NCBI GenBank assembly: GCA_900770145.1
Contig: CAAGJL010000173.1
Coordinates: 1 to 5,217, forward strand
DNA length: 5,217 nt
Origin: Clostridia bacterium
GTDB taxonomy: Bacteria > Bacillota > Clostridia > Oscillospirales > CAG-272
Direction of reading: 5' to 3'
Below the pieces are notes generated by a model. The model was not told the origin of the DNA. It saw only the letters and a program-made list of their open reading frames with translations, and made no database searches. Of the stretch, positions 1 to 5,217 are shown in pieces. The translations under genes were made by a program, and so were the position numbers. Numbering within the stretch: position 1 is the first letter of the stretch; every line of letters begins with the position of its first letter.

Positions 1-32
1 AGTTTTTTGGTGTTTTCTGTTTTGGTTTGCAT
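1..32 (-). CDS. Start of a TPP-riboswitch-controlled gene (partial, probably thiamine transport or synthesis)
   Basis: Only the first ten codons and two bases are inside the window; they read MQTKTENTKK and the next codon begins CT. The start is well supported: an ATG lies 7 bases after a perfect AAGGAGG, and both sit directly behind a TPP riboswitch and its terminator. From the riboswitch, the product should be involved in thiamine uptake or biosynthesis, since TPP riboswitches almost always control such genes. A short Lys/Thr/Asn-rich hydrophilic N-terminus would suit a small membrane protein such as the ECF substrate-binding component ThiT or ThiW, but a thiC-type biosynthetic enzyme cannot be excluded. 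That a gene starts here is nearly certain; its identity is inference from the regulator alone. Confidence 0.8.
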   Translation of the reverse strand, partial: MQTKTENTKK

Positions 33-39
33 AAAAATG

Positions 40-46
40 CCTCCTT
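40..46 (-). promoter_or_regulatory. Ribosome binding site of the riboswitch-controlled gene
   Basis: The minus strand reads AAGGAGG, a perfect match to the anti-Shine-Dalgarno, 7 bases before the ATG at 32-30. It lies one base beyond the U-tract of the riboswitch terminator. Its first three bases (AAG) also belong to an 8-base segment, 51-44, that can pair with the segment 96-89 ahead of the terminator hairpin. Confidence 0.9.
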
Positions 47-47
47 G

Positions 48-84
48 AAAAAAATTTGCCGCACGGAAATCTCCGTGCGGCAAA
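48..84 (-). terminator. Intrinsic terminator forming the riboswitch expression platform
   Basis: A perfect 13-bp stem pairs 84-72 with 67-55 (core GCCGCACGGA) around a 4-base loop (71-68). It is followed on the minus strand by seven uninterrupted T residues (54-48), which is a textbook Rho-independent terminator. It lies between the TPP aptamer and the ribosome binding site, so when it forms the transcript ends just before the gene can be translated. In known TPP riboswitches of this type, ligand binding favours the terminator. It may also be the first real terminator met by transcripts coming from the upstream dehydratase gene. Confidence 0.92.
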
Positions 85-98
85 CAGATTTTCAAGAT

Positions 99-187
99 CT
101 CTTCCCTACGCCGGCATTATCCGTATCAGGTGAAAGGGTTCGGGCAGTTGCCCGTCTCAGCCGCCATATGGCAGCACCCCCGATTTC
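99..187 (-). promoter_or_regulatory. TPP riboswitch aptamer (THI element)
   Basis: The minus strand carries the conserved TPP-aptamer elements in order: GGGGTGC (180-174), a short P3 arm GCTGCC/GGCGGC with loop ATAT, CTGAGA (160-155), ACCC, then ACCTGAT, the GGATAATGCC loop of P5, and GCGTAGGGAA (to about 102). CTGAGA is the pyrimidine-sensing J3-2 loop and GGATAATGCC is the pyrophosphate-sensing helix region in the known structure. An extra small hairpin (154-141, CGGGC/GCCCG) sits between CTGAGA and ACCC; optional stems are common there. P1 looks weak by eye (ATC at 184-182 with GAT at 99-97, plus scattered pairs). The aptamer is followed by a terminator and a perfect ribosome binding site, so it should act as an OFF switch at high TPP. 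The outer limits are approximate. Confidence 0.96.
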
Positions 188-206
188 TATGCGGTTTTCG
201 GGTAAG

Positions 207-235
207 AGTATAAACCAAAAGTCTTTCTTTGTCAA
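207..235 (-). promoter_or_regulatory. Sigma-A promoter for the TPP riboswitch leader
   Basis: On the minus strand, TTGACA (235-230) is a perfect -35 box, followed by a 17-base spacer and TATACT (212-207), one mismatch from the consensus -10. The expected start is near 200-198, giving roughly ten to fifteen bases of leader before the aptamer. It lies 27 bases beyond the stop codon of the dehydratase gene, in the only substantial gap there. Spacing and both boxes fit a strong housekeeping promoter. Confidence 0.88.
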
Positions 236-262
236 GGGCTTTTGCAAATTTTGTCGTAAAAC

Positions 263-2203
263 TTACACTGCGGCGCTCCCGCACACTTCCCGCGGCGGTT
301 GCGTTTTGGTTTCCGGCTCCTGCATTTCCTTGGCGTCGGCGGCAATCTCGTTGACTTCCTCCGGGGTTTTATAGGTGGGCACGGTGGCGCGGATGGCGCT
401 GTATACCGCCTCCGGGGTGCCGTCCTTTCCCGCTTTGCACAGCAGGCGCAGATTTTCTTCCATCTTTTCGCGCGTCAGCGGGCGGTCATGTTCCACAAAA
501 ATCAGGTCGTTGTCGGTTTTGGTGAGGTTTTCGTTCCGCATCAGCAGTTCCTCATACAGTTTTTCACCGGGGCGAAGCCCGACTTCTACAATATCAATGT
601 CCTGATACGGGATATACCCCTCCATCCGGATCATATTTTCCGCCAAATCGAGAATCTTGACCGGTTTGCCCATATCCAATACGAACAACTCTCCGTTTTT
701 CGCCATGGCACCGGTTTCCAGCACCAGTTGCACTGCCTCCGCGATGGTCATAAAATACCGGATGATACGCTTGTCCGTCAGTGTGACGGGGCCGCCTTTT
801 TCAATCTGCTTGCGGAACAGCGGGATTACGGAGCCGTTGGAGCCAAGCACGTTGCCGAAACGCACCGCCGCAAACTCGGTTTTGCTGTCCGTGCGGCACT
901 GGATTACCATTTCGCACAGCCGCTTGCTGGCGCCCATCACATTGGTGGGGTTAACGGCTTTATCGGTGGAAATCAGCAAAAACTTTTCCGCGCCGTATTT
1001 TTCTGCCATATTGGCGCAGTTGTAGGTGCCGAACACGTTGTTTTTGATTGCCTCACAGGGGTTGTTTTCCATCAGAGGCACATGTTTGTGCGCCGCCGCA
1101 TGGATTACAATATCCGGGCGCACTGCGGCAAACACATCGTTCAGCCGCTTTTCGTCTCTAACCGAGGCAATCACGACCTCCAGATTCAACTGATTGCAAT
1201 AAGTACGAAGCAGCTCCTGCTGAATATCATACGCGTTGTTTTCGTAAATATCCAGAATCACCAGTTTACGCGGCTTCTGTTTGGCAATCTGCCGGCAGAG
1301 TTCAGAGCCGATACTGCCGCCCCCGCCGGTAACCAGCACCGTTTTTCCGGCATAGAATTTTGCGGTACGCTCGCTGGTGATATGAATGCTGTCGCGGAAG
1401 AGCAAGTCTTCAATCCGGAATTCCCGAATGCTTGCCTTTCTCGGTTCGGACATCGAGTAATCATAGAGTTTCACGCGGCAGTCGGTCTTTTTATATTTTT
1501 CGTAAATCTCGTCTTTTCTCGCGGGAGAAAGCTCCGGCAATGCCACAATAATCTCCTGCACGGGCATGGCTTTAATCCGGTCGATAATTTTATCGTCATC
1601 GGCATATACGCGAAGCCCGTTGACCTCATTGCCGATCTTTTGCACGTCTCTGTCCACGAAACAATAGGGTCTGTAATGGGCTTTGGGATTGCGCTGAAGG
1701 GACTCTGCCAATGCCGCGCCCACGTTTCCGGCGCCGACAATCACGGCGTTGATGCGGTGATTGCCGGCGTTCTCCGGGTCACTGCGCTCATCCATGCGGA
1801 TGCCCCGCATGGCATACAGACGCTGATAGACAAACCGGCTGCACAACGTTAAAATCAGCGCAGTCATCGAAAGGACAAAATGATAGGTGATCGGCAAACC
1901 GAACGGCTTATAAATTCTGCCTGCCGCCAAGAAAACCGCACCGGCAATCATATCGCAGATCACCAGCCGCAAATACGCGCTGACGTTGGCATAGCGCCAG
2001 ATGCAACGGTAAACCCTTGCCGCATAGCGTATCGCCAAAAGACAGATGCAGAACACCGCCAGTTTCGGCACGGTAAAGCCGCTTTCTTTCATTGTCATGT
2101 TCCGGTTAAGCATATACAAAAGCATGATGGCATAATAGGAGAATACAGCGATCCCCAAATCTATGCCAAGCAGCTCCGCTCTCCGTTTACTGAACCGTTT
2201 CAT
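263..2203 (-). CDS. Membrane-anchored nucleotide-sugar 4,6-dehydratase, WbpM/PglF/CapD family
   Basis: This 646-residue protein has the full architecture of the large 4,6-dehydratases, typically about 590-670 residues. Four predicted membrane helices occupy roughly residues 9-31, 43-64, 77-96 and 103-122. A first Rossmann-type domain begins with VIVGAGNVG (about 155-162), and an extended SDR catalytic domain begins with TGGGGSIGSE (292-301), the NAD(P) loop. The signature HAAAHKHVPLMENNP lies at 368-382, STDKAVNP at 412-419 and MGASK at 423-427, so Met replaces the usual SDR Tyr in YxxxK, as in WbpM and PglF. GLRPGEKLYEELL (542-554) is the family C-terminal motif. The likely reaction is UDP-GlcNAc to the 4-keto-6-deoxy sugar at the cytoplasmic membrane face, feeding capsule, glycan or protein glycosylation; exact substrate is inference. 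The ATG at 2203 is preferred over a TTG two codons upstream because GGAGG lies 9 bases before it, against 3 for TTG. No other glycan gene is visible beside it. Confidence 0.93.
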   Translation of the reverse strand: MKRFSKRRAELLGIDLGIAVFSYYAIMLLYMLNRNMTMKESGFTVPKLAVFCICLLAIRYAARVYRCIWRYANVSAYLRLVICDMIAGAVFLAAGRIYKPFGLPITYHFVLSMTALILTLCSRFVYQRLYAMRGIRMDERSDPENAGNHRINAVIVGAGNVGAALAESLQRNPKAHYRPYCFVDRDVQKIGNEVNGLRVYADDDKIIDRIKAMPVQEIIVALPELSPARKDEIYEKYKKTDCRVKLYDYSMSEPRKASIREFRIEDLLFRDSIHITSERTAKFYAGKTVLVTGGGGSIGSELCRQIAKQKPRKLVILDIYENNAYDIQQELLRTYCNQLNLEVVIASVRDEKRLNDVFAAVRPDIVIHAAAHKHVPLMENNPCEAIKNNVFGTYNCANMAEKYGAEKFLLISTDKAVNPTNVMGASKRLCEMVIQCRTDSKTEFAAVRFGNVLGSNGSVIPLFRKQIEKGGPVTLTDKRIIRYFMTIAEAVQLVLETGAMAKNGELFVLDMGKPVKILDLAENMIRMEGYIPYQDIDIVEVGLRPGEKLYEELLMRNENLTKTDNDLIFVEHDRPLTREKMEENLRLLCKAGKDGTPEAVYSAIRATVPTYKTPEEVNEIAADAKEMQEPETKTQPPREVCGSAAV

Positions 2204-2212
2204 CCGCAAGTG

Positions 2213-2217
2213 CCTCC
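2213..2217 (-). promoter_or_regulatory. Ribosome binding site that decides the dehydratase start
   Basis: GGAGG on the minus strand lies 9 bases before ATG (2203-2201) and only 3 bases before the in-frame TTG (2209-2207). The spacing therefore favours ATG, and the protein begins MKRFSKRR, a basic stretch before the first membrane helix. Confidence 0.8.
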
Positions 2218-2251
2218 GTGTCGGTTTTGTCTGATGCTCACACTAAAAAAT

Positions 2252-2280
2252 ATTTTAACATATTATTTTCAATTTGTCAA
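2252..2280 (-). promoter_or_regulatory. Strong extended -10 promoter for the dehydratase gene
   Basis: The minus strand shows TTGACA (2280-2275), a perfect -35, then 17 bases, then TAAAAT (2257-2252). The spacer ends in TGT, giving an extended -10 TGn motif. The spacer is AT-rich with A-tracts. The expected start is near 2245, leaving a leader of about 40 bases with GGAGG. The -35 begins at the base immediately after the preceding terminator stem. Confidence 0.9.
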
Positions 2281-2316
2281 GCAAAAACTGCCCGGAAACT
2301 TCCGGGCAGTTTTTGC
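2281..2316 (-). terminator. Intrinsic terminator after the foldase lipoprotein gene
   Basis: This is a near-perfect palindrome: arms 2316-2300 and 2297-2281 give up to 17 base pairs around a very short loop. The GC-rich core is CTGCCCGGAA and the outer pairs are five A-T, so the minus-strand transcript reads a stem followed by TTTTT. It begins 15 bases after the lipoprotein stop codon. Because the A-tract and T-tract are symmetrical, it could also stop transcription on the plus strand. Confidence 0.92.
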
Positions 2317-2331
2317 AATCTGTCAGAAAAA

Positions 2332-3621
2332 TCAATAGTAATAGTTCGGCTCCACTTTTGTGATGTCCGTACTGTTTACCAGATCGTCTTTCAGGGTGAC
2401 CTGTGACAGATAATCCTTGGTGCGTTGTTGCAGCATATATTCAACTACCAGCTCGGTAAACGTGGAAAACCAACTGTTGTTTGCCTCGTTCTGCCAGGCA
2501 GCGCTGTCCAGCCCGGCGCGCTGTAAGAGATAATACCCGGAGTCGGATTCCAGCAGCACCAACTCCCCGACCTCCAGTTTTGCCAGTTCCGTGGCAAAGG
2601 TGGAGAAAATACCGTCCGTGGTATATGCCTCGGAGGAGAAATACATCCCGTTCGGCGCGTATTTTTCGGTGAAATCCGAGTTGTCGCTGTACGTTTTGGC
2701 ATAGTTGTAGAAAAGTGCCTCGTTGCCGCGGCAGTCCGCGGCAATCTTTTCGGCAAGCTCCTTGCGTGCCTGCATTTCCGCATCCGTGTACTTTTTGACA
2801 ATTTTCTCGCCTTTGGAATCGTATTTGTAGTTGACTACGCCGTTGGTTTTGTCATAGGCGATAATCCCATCCACGGTGCCGTCCTCGGTGTAAATCCCGT
2901 CGCCGTTTTTGTCCTTTTCCCCGTTCGGTTTTCCCTTTTCGGTGTCATAGGCGATTTTGGAGCTTGGCGTGCCTTTGTCGTTCGGCACGTAGTAAACGGT
3001 TTGCCCCTGCTCATCCTTATCCCGGTCATAATAGGTATTGGCAATCAGCATCTGATAGCCGCGGAAGTAGGTGGCGCGGTAAAACTCCTCTTTGGCGGTA
3101 TCGGCAATCAGAGACCCGTTTGCGCCGTACAGGTGGGTTTTGAGCTGCGCAACCTTTGCTTCAATCTCGGCAGCGTCACGCAGGGTGGTCAGGTTGGCGC
3201 CGTAGGCGGAAAGCAGCGAGTTGATCTTGGTTTTGGAGCCGTCCCCGCTGTCCTTGACAATCTGATTGATCCACGCGTCGATATTCTCCTTGTCCTCTTT
3301 GGAAAGGGAAAGCCCCTCCTCTTCATACAGAATCAGCGCCGCCGCAATCTGGCGCAGCCCCTCCAATACCCGATTGGTATAATACTGCGCATAGGTGGTA
3401 TTATCGGTGGAAATATAGCTTGACCAGAAACTGTCGTCATTGACCGAAAGCCCGGCGCGCCCAAGGTCGCCTTTCATGCGGGAAAGGTACAGGGCAAACA
3501 CGTTGACCGAAATGTCGGTTTTACCCGCCTTGATCATGGTTTTACCGTGCGCCGCGCACCCGGAAAGCACCAGGCACAGCGAGAGCAACAGCAGCACACC
3601 GCCGGAAAGAATCTTTTTCAT
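2332..3621 (-). CDS. PrsA/SurA-type foldase lipoprotein with degenerate parvulin domain
   Basis: This 429-residue secreted lipoprotein begins MKK followed by a hydrophobic stretch and the lipobox LVLSGC, so Cys22 should be diacylated and the protein tethered outside the membrane. The ATG at 3621 was chosen because it gives a normal signal peptide, has AGAGGA 6 bases upstream and overlaps the mfd stop as ATGA; an in-frame upstream start at 3684 would put 21 charged residues before the signal. Residues about 30-180 are helical, like the SurA/PrsA N-terminal chaperone domain. A parvulin-like fold follows in two parts: a strand FRGYQMLIA (187-194), then 285-372, ending in SGYYLLQ (361-367). Both positions where active parvulins carry His (HILV, GYHI) look replaced. 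Between the parts lies an insert of about 90 residues rich in Asp, Gly, Lys and Tyr. PrsA proteins are usually near 290 residues. The tail ends PNYYY. The likely role is folding of exported proteins; the mfd neighbour is a common Firmicute arrangement. Confidence 0.82.
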   Translation of the reverse strand: MKKILSGGVLLLLSLCLVLSGCAAHGKTMIKAGKTDISVNVFALYLSRMKGDLGRAGLSVNDDSFWSSYISTDNTTYAQYYTNRVLEGLRQIAAALILYEEEGLSLSKEDKENIDAWINQIVKDSGDGSKTKINSLLSAYGANLTTLRDAAEIEAKVAQLKTHLYGANGSLIADTAKEEFYRATYFRGYQMLIANTYYDRDKDEQGQTVYYVPNDKGTPSSKIAYDTEKGKPNGEKDKNGDGIYTEDGTVDGIIAYDKTNGVVNYKYDSKGEKIVKKYTDAEMQARKELAEKIAADCRGNEALFYNYAKTYSDNSDFTEKYAPNGMYFSSEAYTTDGIFSTFATELAKLEVGELVLLESDSGYYLLQRAGLDSAAWQNEANNSWFSTFTELVVEYMLQQRTKDYLSQVTLKDDLVNSTDITKVEPNYYY

Positions 3622-5206
3622 ACGGTTTCCTCTTTTCTTGTTTTTCCCCCGGTGGATTCCGGGGGTTTTTTGCCGTTTTCGCAACCCGTTTGCCGGTATT
3701 TTTCAAACAGCAACTGTAAAAAAGCGAGCGGATTCTCTCCTTTGGCGATGTGATAACGGATATACGGTGCGCCCGAAAGCATCATCCGAAGGCGCCCCGG
3801 AAAGGCGTCGGAAAGGGTCATCCACGTCTCCACATCGATTTTCGGAGAAAGAATCTGAATATCCGCACCATCCTGCCGGATCTGCGTGATTCCGCAATCC
3901 CTTGCCAGCGACCGGATACGGGCAATCTGCAACAGGTTTTCCGCCGCGCGGGGCAGTTCCCCATACCGGTCAAGCAATTCGTCGGTCATATCGTCAAGGT
4001 CTTCTTTGCTTTCAATCAGGGAGATGCGTTTGTATAGCGCCATACGCTGGGTGGCGGCATGCACATAGGAATCCGGCAGACACGCGTCAAAGGAGAGCGA
4101 CACCACGCATTCCGGTTTTTCAACCACCGTCTGCCCCCGTTCCGTCAGCACCGCTTCGTTGAGCAGTTTCACATACAGTTCATAGCCGATGGCGTCCAGG
4201 TGCCCGTGCTGTTCGGCGCCGAGGAGGTTCCCCGCGCCGCGCAGTTCCAGGTCGCGCAGGGCGATGCGGAAGCCCGCGCCGAATTCTGCATATTCCCGCA
4301 GTGCTTCCAGCCTTTTTTGTTGCAATTCATTGAGCGCGCGCCCGCGCGGATAGGTGAAATAGGCATATGCACGTCGGGGGGAACGCCCCACGCGCCCGCG
4401 GAGCTGGTGTAACTGAGAAAGCCCCAAACGGTGTGCGCAATCCACAATCAGCGTATTGGCGTTCGGCACGTCAATGCCGGTTTCGATGATGGTGGTGCTG
4501 ACCAGAATGTCAATCTCCCCTGCCACCATATCGCTCCAGATCCGTTCCAGCGTGTCCTTATCCATCTGCCCGTGCGCCACGGTAATGCGCGCCTCCGGAA
4601 TCTCGCGTGAGAGTGTTGCCGCGACCTCGCGGATGGTTTCTACCGAGTTGTGCAGGTAAAACACCTGCCCGCCGCGGCGCAGTTCCCGCCGGATTGCCTC
4701 GCGGATGACCAAATTGTCGTGTTCCAACACATAGGTCTGCACCGGCAACCGGTCGCCCGGCGCCTCGTCCAGAATCGAAATATCGCGGATGCCGCTCATC
4801 GCCATGTTCAGCGTACGGGGGATCGGGGTTGCCGTGAGGGTCAGCACATCGATATTACCGGAAAGCTGTTTGATTTTTTCTTTCTGCGCCACGCCGAAAC
4901 GCTGCTCCTCGTCAATAATCAACAGTCCCAGATCCTTGAATTTCACATCCGACGAAATCAGGCGGTGGGTGCCCACGATGATGTCCACATCCCCGCGTGC
5001 CAGCCGCCGGAGCGTGGTTGCCTGCTGTTTGGGCGTGCGAAAGCGGGAAACCATATCCACCTGCACGCCGAACGCCCGCATACGGGACTGGATGGTTTGA
5101 AAATGCTGTAAGGCAAGGATGGTGGTCGGCACTAAGAGCGCCACCTGTTTGCCCGCCAACACCGCTTTATACGCGGCGCGAAGCGCCACTTCGGTCTTGC
5201 CGAATC
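3618..5206 (-). CDS. mfd: Transcription-repair coupling factor Mfd, C-terminal half (truncated by contig end)
   Basis: Mfd is the ATP-driven translocase that pushes stalled RNA polymerase off damaged DNA and recruits UvrA. Reading from FGKTEV (5204 down), the remaining tail of Walker A is followed, counting from Val at 5189, by motif Ia PTTILALQH (21-29), Walker B DEEQRFGV (93-100), TATPIPRTL (119-127), motif V STTIIETGIDVPNANT (231-246) and motif VI QLRGRVGRS (262-270). The TRG motif, LRDLELRGAGNLLG with EQHGH, spans 311-330 and couples ATP hydrolysis to translocation. About 357-470 matches the C-terminal regulatory D7 domain. About 530 of the usual 1,150 or so residues are present; the UvrB-like and RNA polymerase-interaction regions lie beyond the contig. 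The upstream break is an adapter artefact, not a mutation. The last 20 or so residues are a hydrophilic tail overlapping the next gene's leader. Confidence 0.97.
3628..3633 (-). promoter_or_regulatory. Ribosome binding site of the lipoprotein gene, inside mfd
   Basis: AGAGGA on the minus strand lies 6 bases before ATG (3621-3619) and within the last codons of mfd. The mfd stop TGA (3620-3618) overlaps the start as ATGA. This is the arrangement expected for translational coupling and supports the short signal-peptide start. Confidence 0.82.
3646..3671 (+). terminator. Terminator-like hairpin on the plus strand inside the mfd 3' end
   Basis: CCCCCGG (3646-3652) pairs perfectly with CCGGGGG (3659-3665) around the loop TGGATT, followed by six T residues (3666-3671). 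This has the shape of an intrinsic terminator for plus-strand transcription. In the sense (minus) direction the same stem is flanked by A-runs and lacks a T-tract, so it should not stop the mfd-lipoprotein transcript. No plus-strand gene is visible that would need it, so its role is unknown; it could stop antisense transcripts or act as a stem ahead of the lipoprotein ribosome binding site. Confidence 0.5.
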
Positions 5207-5217
5207 AGATCGGAAGA
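5207..5217. other. Residual Illumina TruSeq adapter sequence at contig end
   Basis: The final eleven bases, AGATCGGAAGA, equal the first bases of the common TruSeq adapter (on the minus strand TCTTCCGATCT). Translation in the mfd frame matches the family up to FGKTE and departs exactly at this point: the expected Gly codon of GFGKTE becomes TGA, and the bases before it read Leu-Pro-Ile instead of Gly-Asp-Val. It should be trimmed. Confidence 0.95.

Noticed and set aside
141..154. Extra hairpin inside the TPP aptamer between CTGAGA and ACCC as a possible novel riboswitch variant
   Set aside because: Optional stems at this position are known in TPP riboswitches, and all the ligand-contacting segments around it are intact.
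236..262. Possible terminator between the dehydratase gene and the thi promoter
   Set aside because: Only an AT-rich TTTGCAAA palindrome is present, without a GC stem or a following T-tract in the right direction.
27..374. A 115-codon plus-strand reading frame across the riboswitch region
   Set aside because: It runs antisense through the TPP aptamer, the terminator and the end of the dehydratase gene, all of which are better explained by minus-strand function.
299..1852. A 517-codon open reading frame on the plus strand opposite the dehydratase gene
   Set aside because: It is the antisense shadow of a strongly conserved enzyme on the minus strand, kept open by codon composition. Its translation has no recognisable family motif, and I see no convincing ribosome binding site.
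3622..3684. An upstream in-frame start adding 21 residues to the lipoprotein
   Set aside because: It would put a highly charged segment before a complete lipoprotein signal peptide and extend the overlap with mfd. The ATG at 3621 has the better ribosome binding site spacing.
4650..5111. Plus-strand reading frames opposite mfd, including one of 153 codons
   Set aside because: They mirror conserved helicase motifs in another frame and have no independent support.
5187..5217. mfd as a pseudogene broken by a stop codon
   Set aside because: The stop is made by adapter sequence. Every mfd motif visible on the genomic side is intact.

Overview
This is a 5.2 kb contig end that looks like a low-to-moderate GC Firmicute, most likely a clostridial or Oscillospiraceae-like gut bacterium. 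The grounds are strong AGGAGG-type ribosome binding sites, consensus sigma-A promoters, a TPP riboswitch that works through an intrinsic terminator, a Gram-positive style foldase lipoprotein directly after mfd, and no outer-membrane gene. All supported genes read on the minus strand, so genetic order runs from high to low coordinates. The taxonomic assignment is inference from gene order and style.

Layout in transcription order: (1) 5207-5217 is not genomic. It matches the end of the Illumina TruSeq adapter and cuts mfd inside its Walker A motif. (2) 3618-5206 is the C-terminal half of mfd, the transcription-repair coupling factor. (3) 2332-3621 overlaps the mfd stop by ATGA and encodes a 429-residue lipoprotein of the PrsA/SurA parvulin-foldase type. 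Its parvulin region looks catalytically degenerate and carries an Asp/Gly-rich insert of about 90 residues. (4) 2281-2316 is a strong intrinsic terminator closing that operon. (5) Starting at the very next base is a near-perfect extended -10 promoter (2252-2280). It drives a 646-residue membrane-anchored nucleotide-sugar 4,6-dehydratase of the WbpM/PglF/CapD family (263-2203). (6) 27 bases after that stop codon begins another consensus promoter (207-235). It feeds a TPP riboswitch (about 99-187) with a terminator expression platform (48-84). (7) The riboswitch controls a gene whose first ten codons are visible (1-32) and whose product must be thiamine-related.

The genes form three transcription units rather than one system: housekeeping DNA repair plus secretion foldase (mfd-lipoprotein), a stand-alone glycan precursor enzyme, and a thiamine transport or synthesis unit under TPP control. 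I saw no mobile element, CRISPR array, tRNA or rRNA, and no clearly undescribed multi-gene system. The points most worth following are the adapter artefact, the readable folding switch of the riboswitch (including a candidate antiterminator), the degenerate parvulin with its insert, and the lack of a terminator between the dehydratase gene and the riboswitch.
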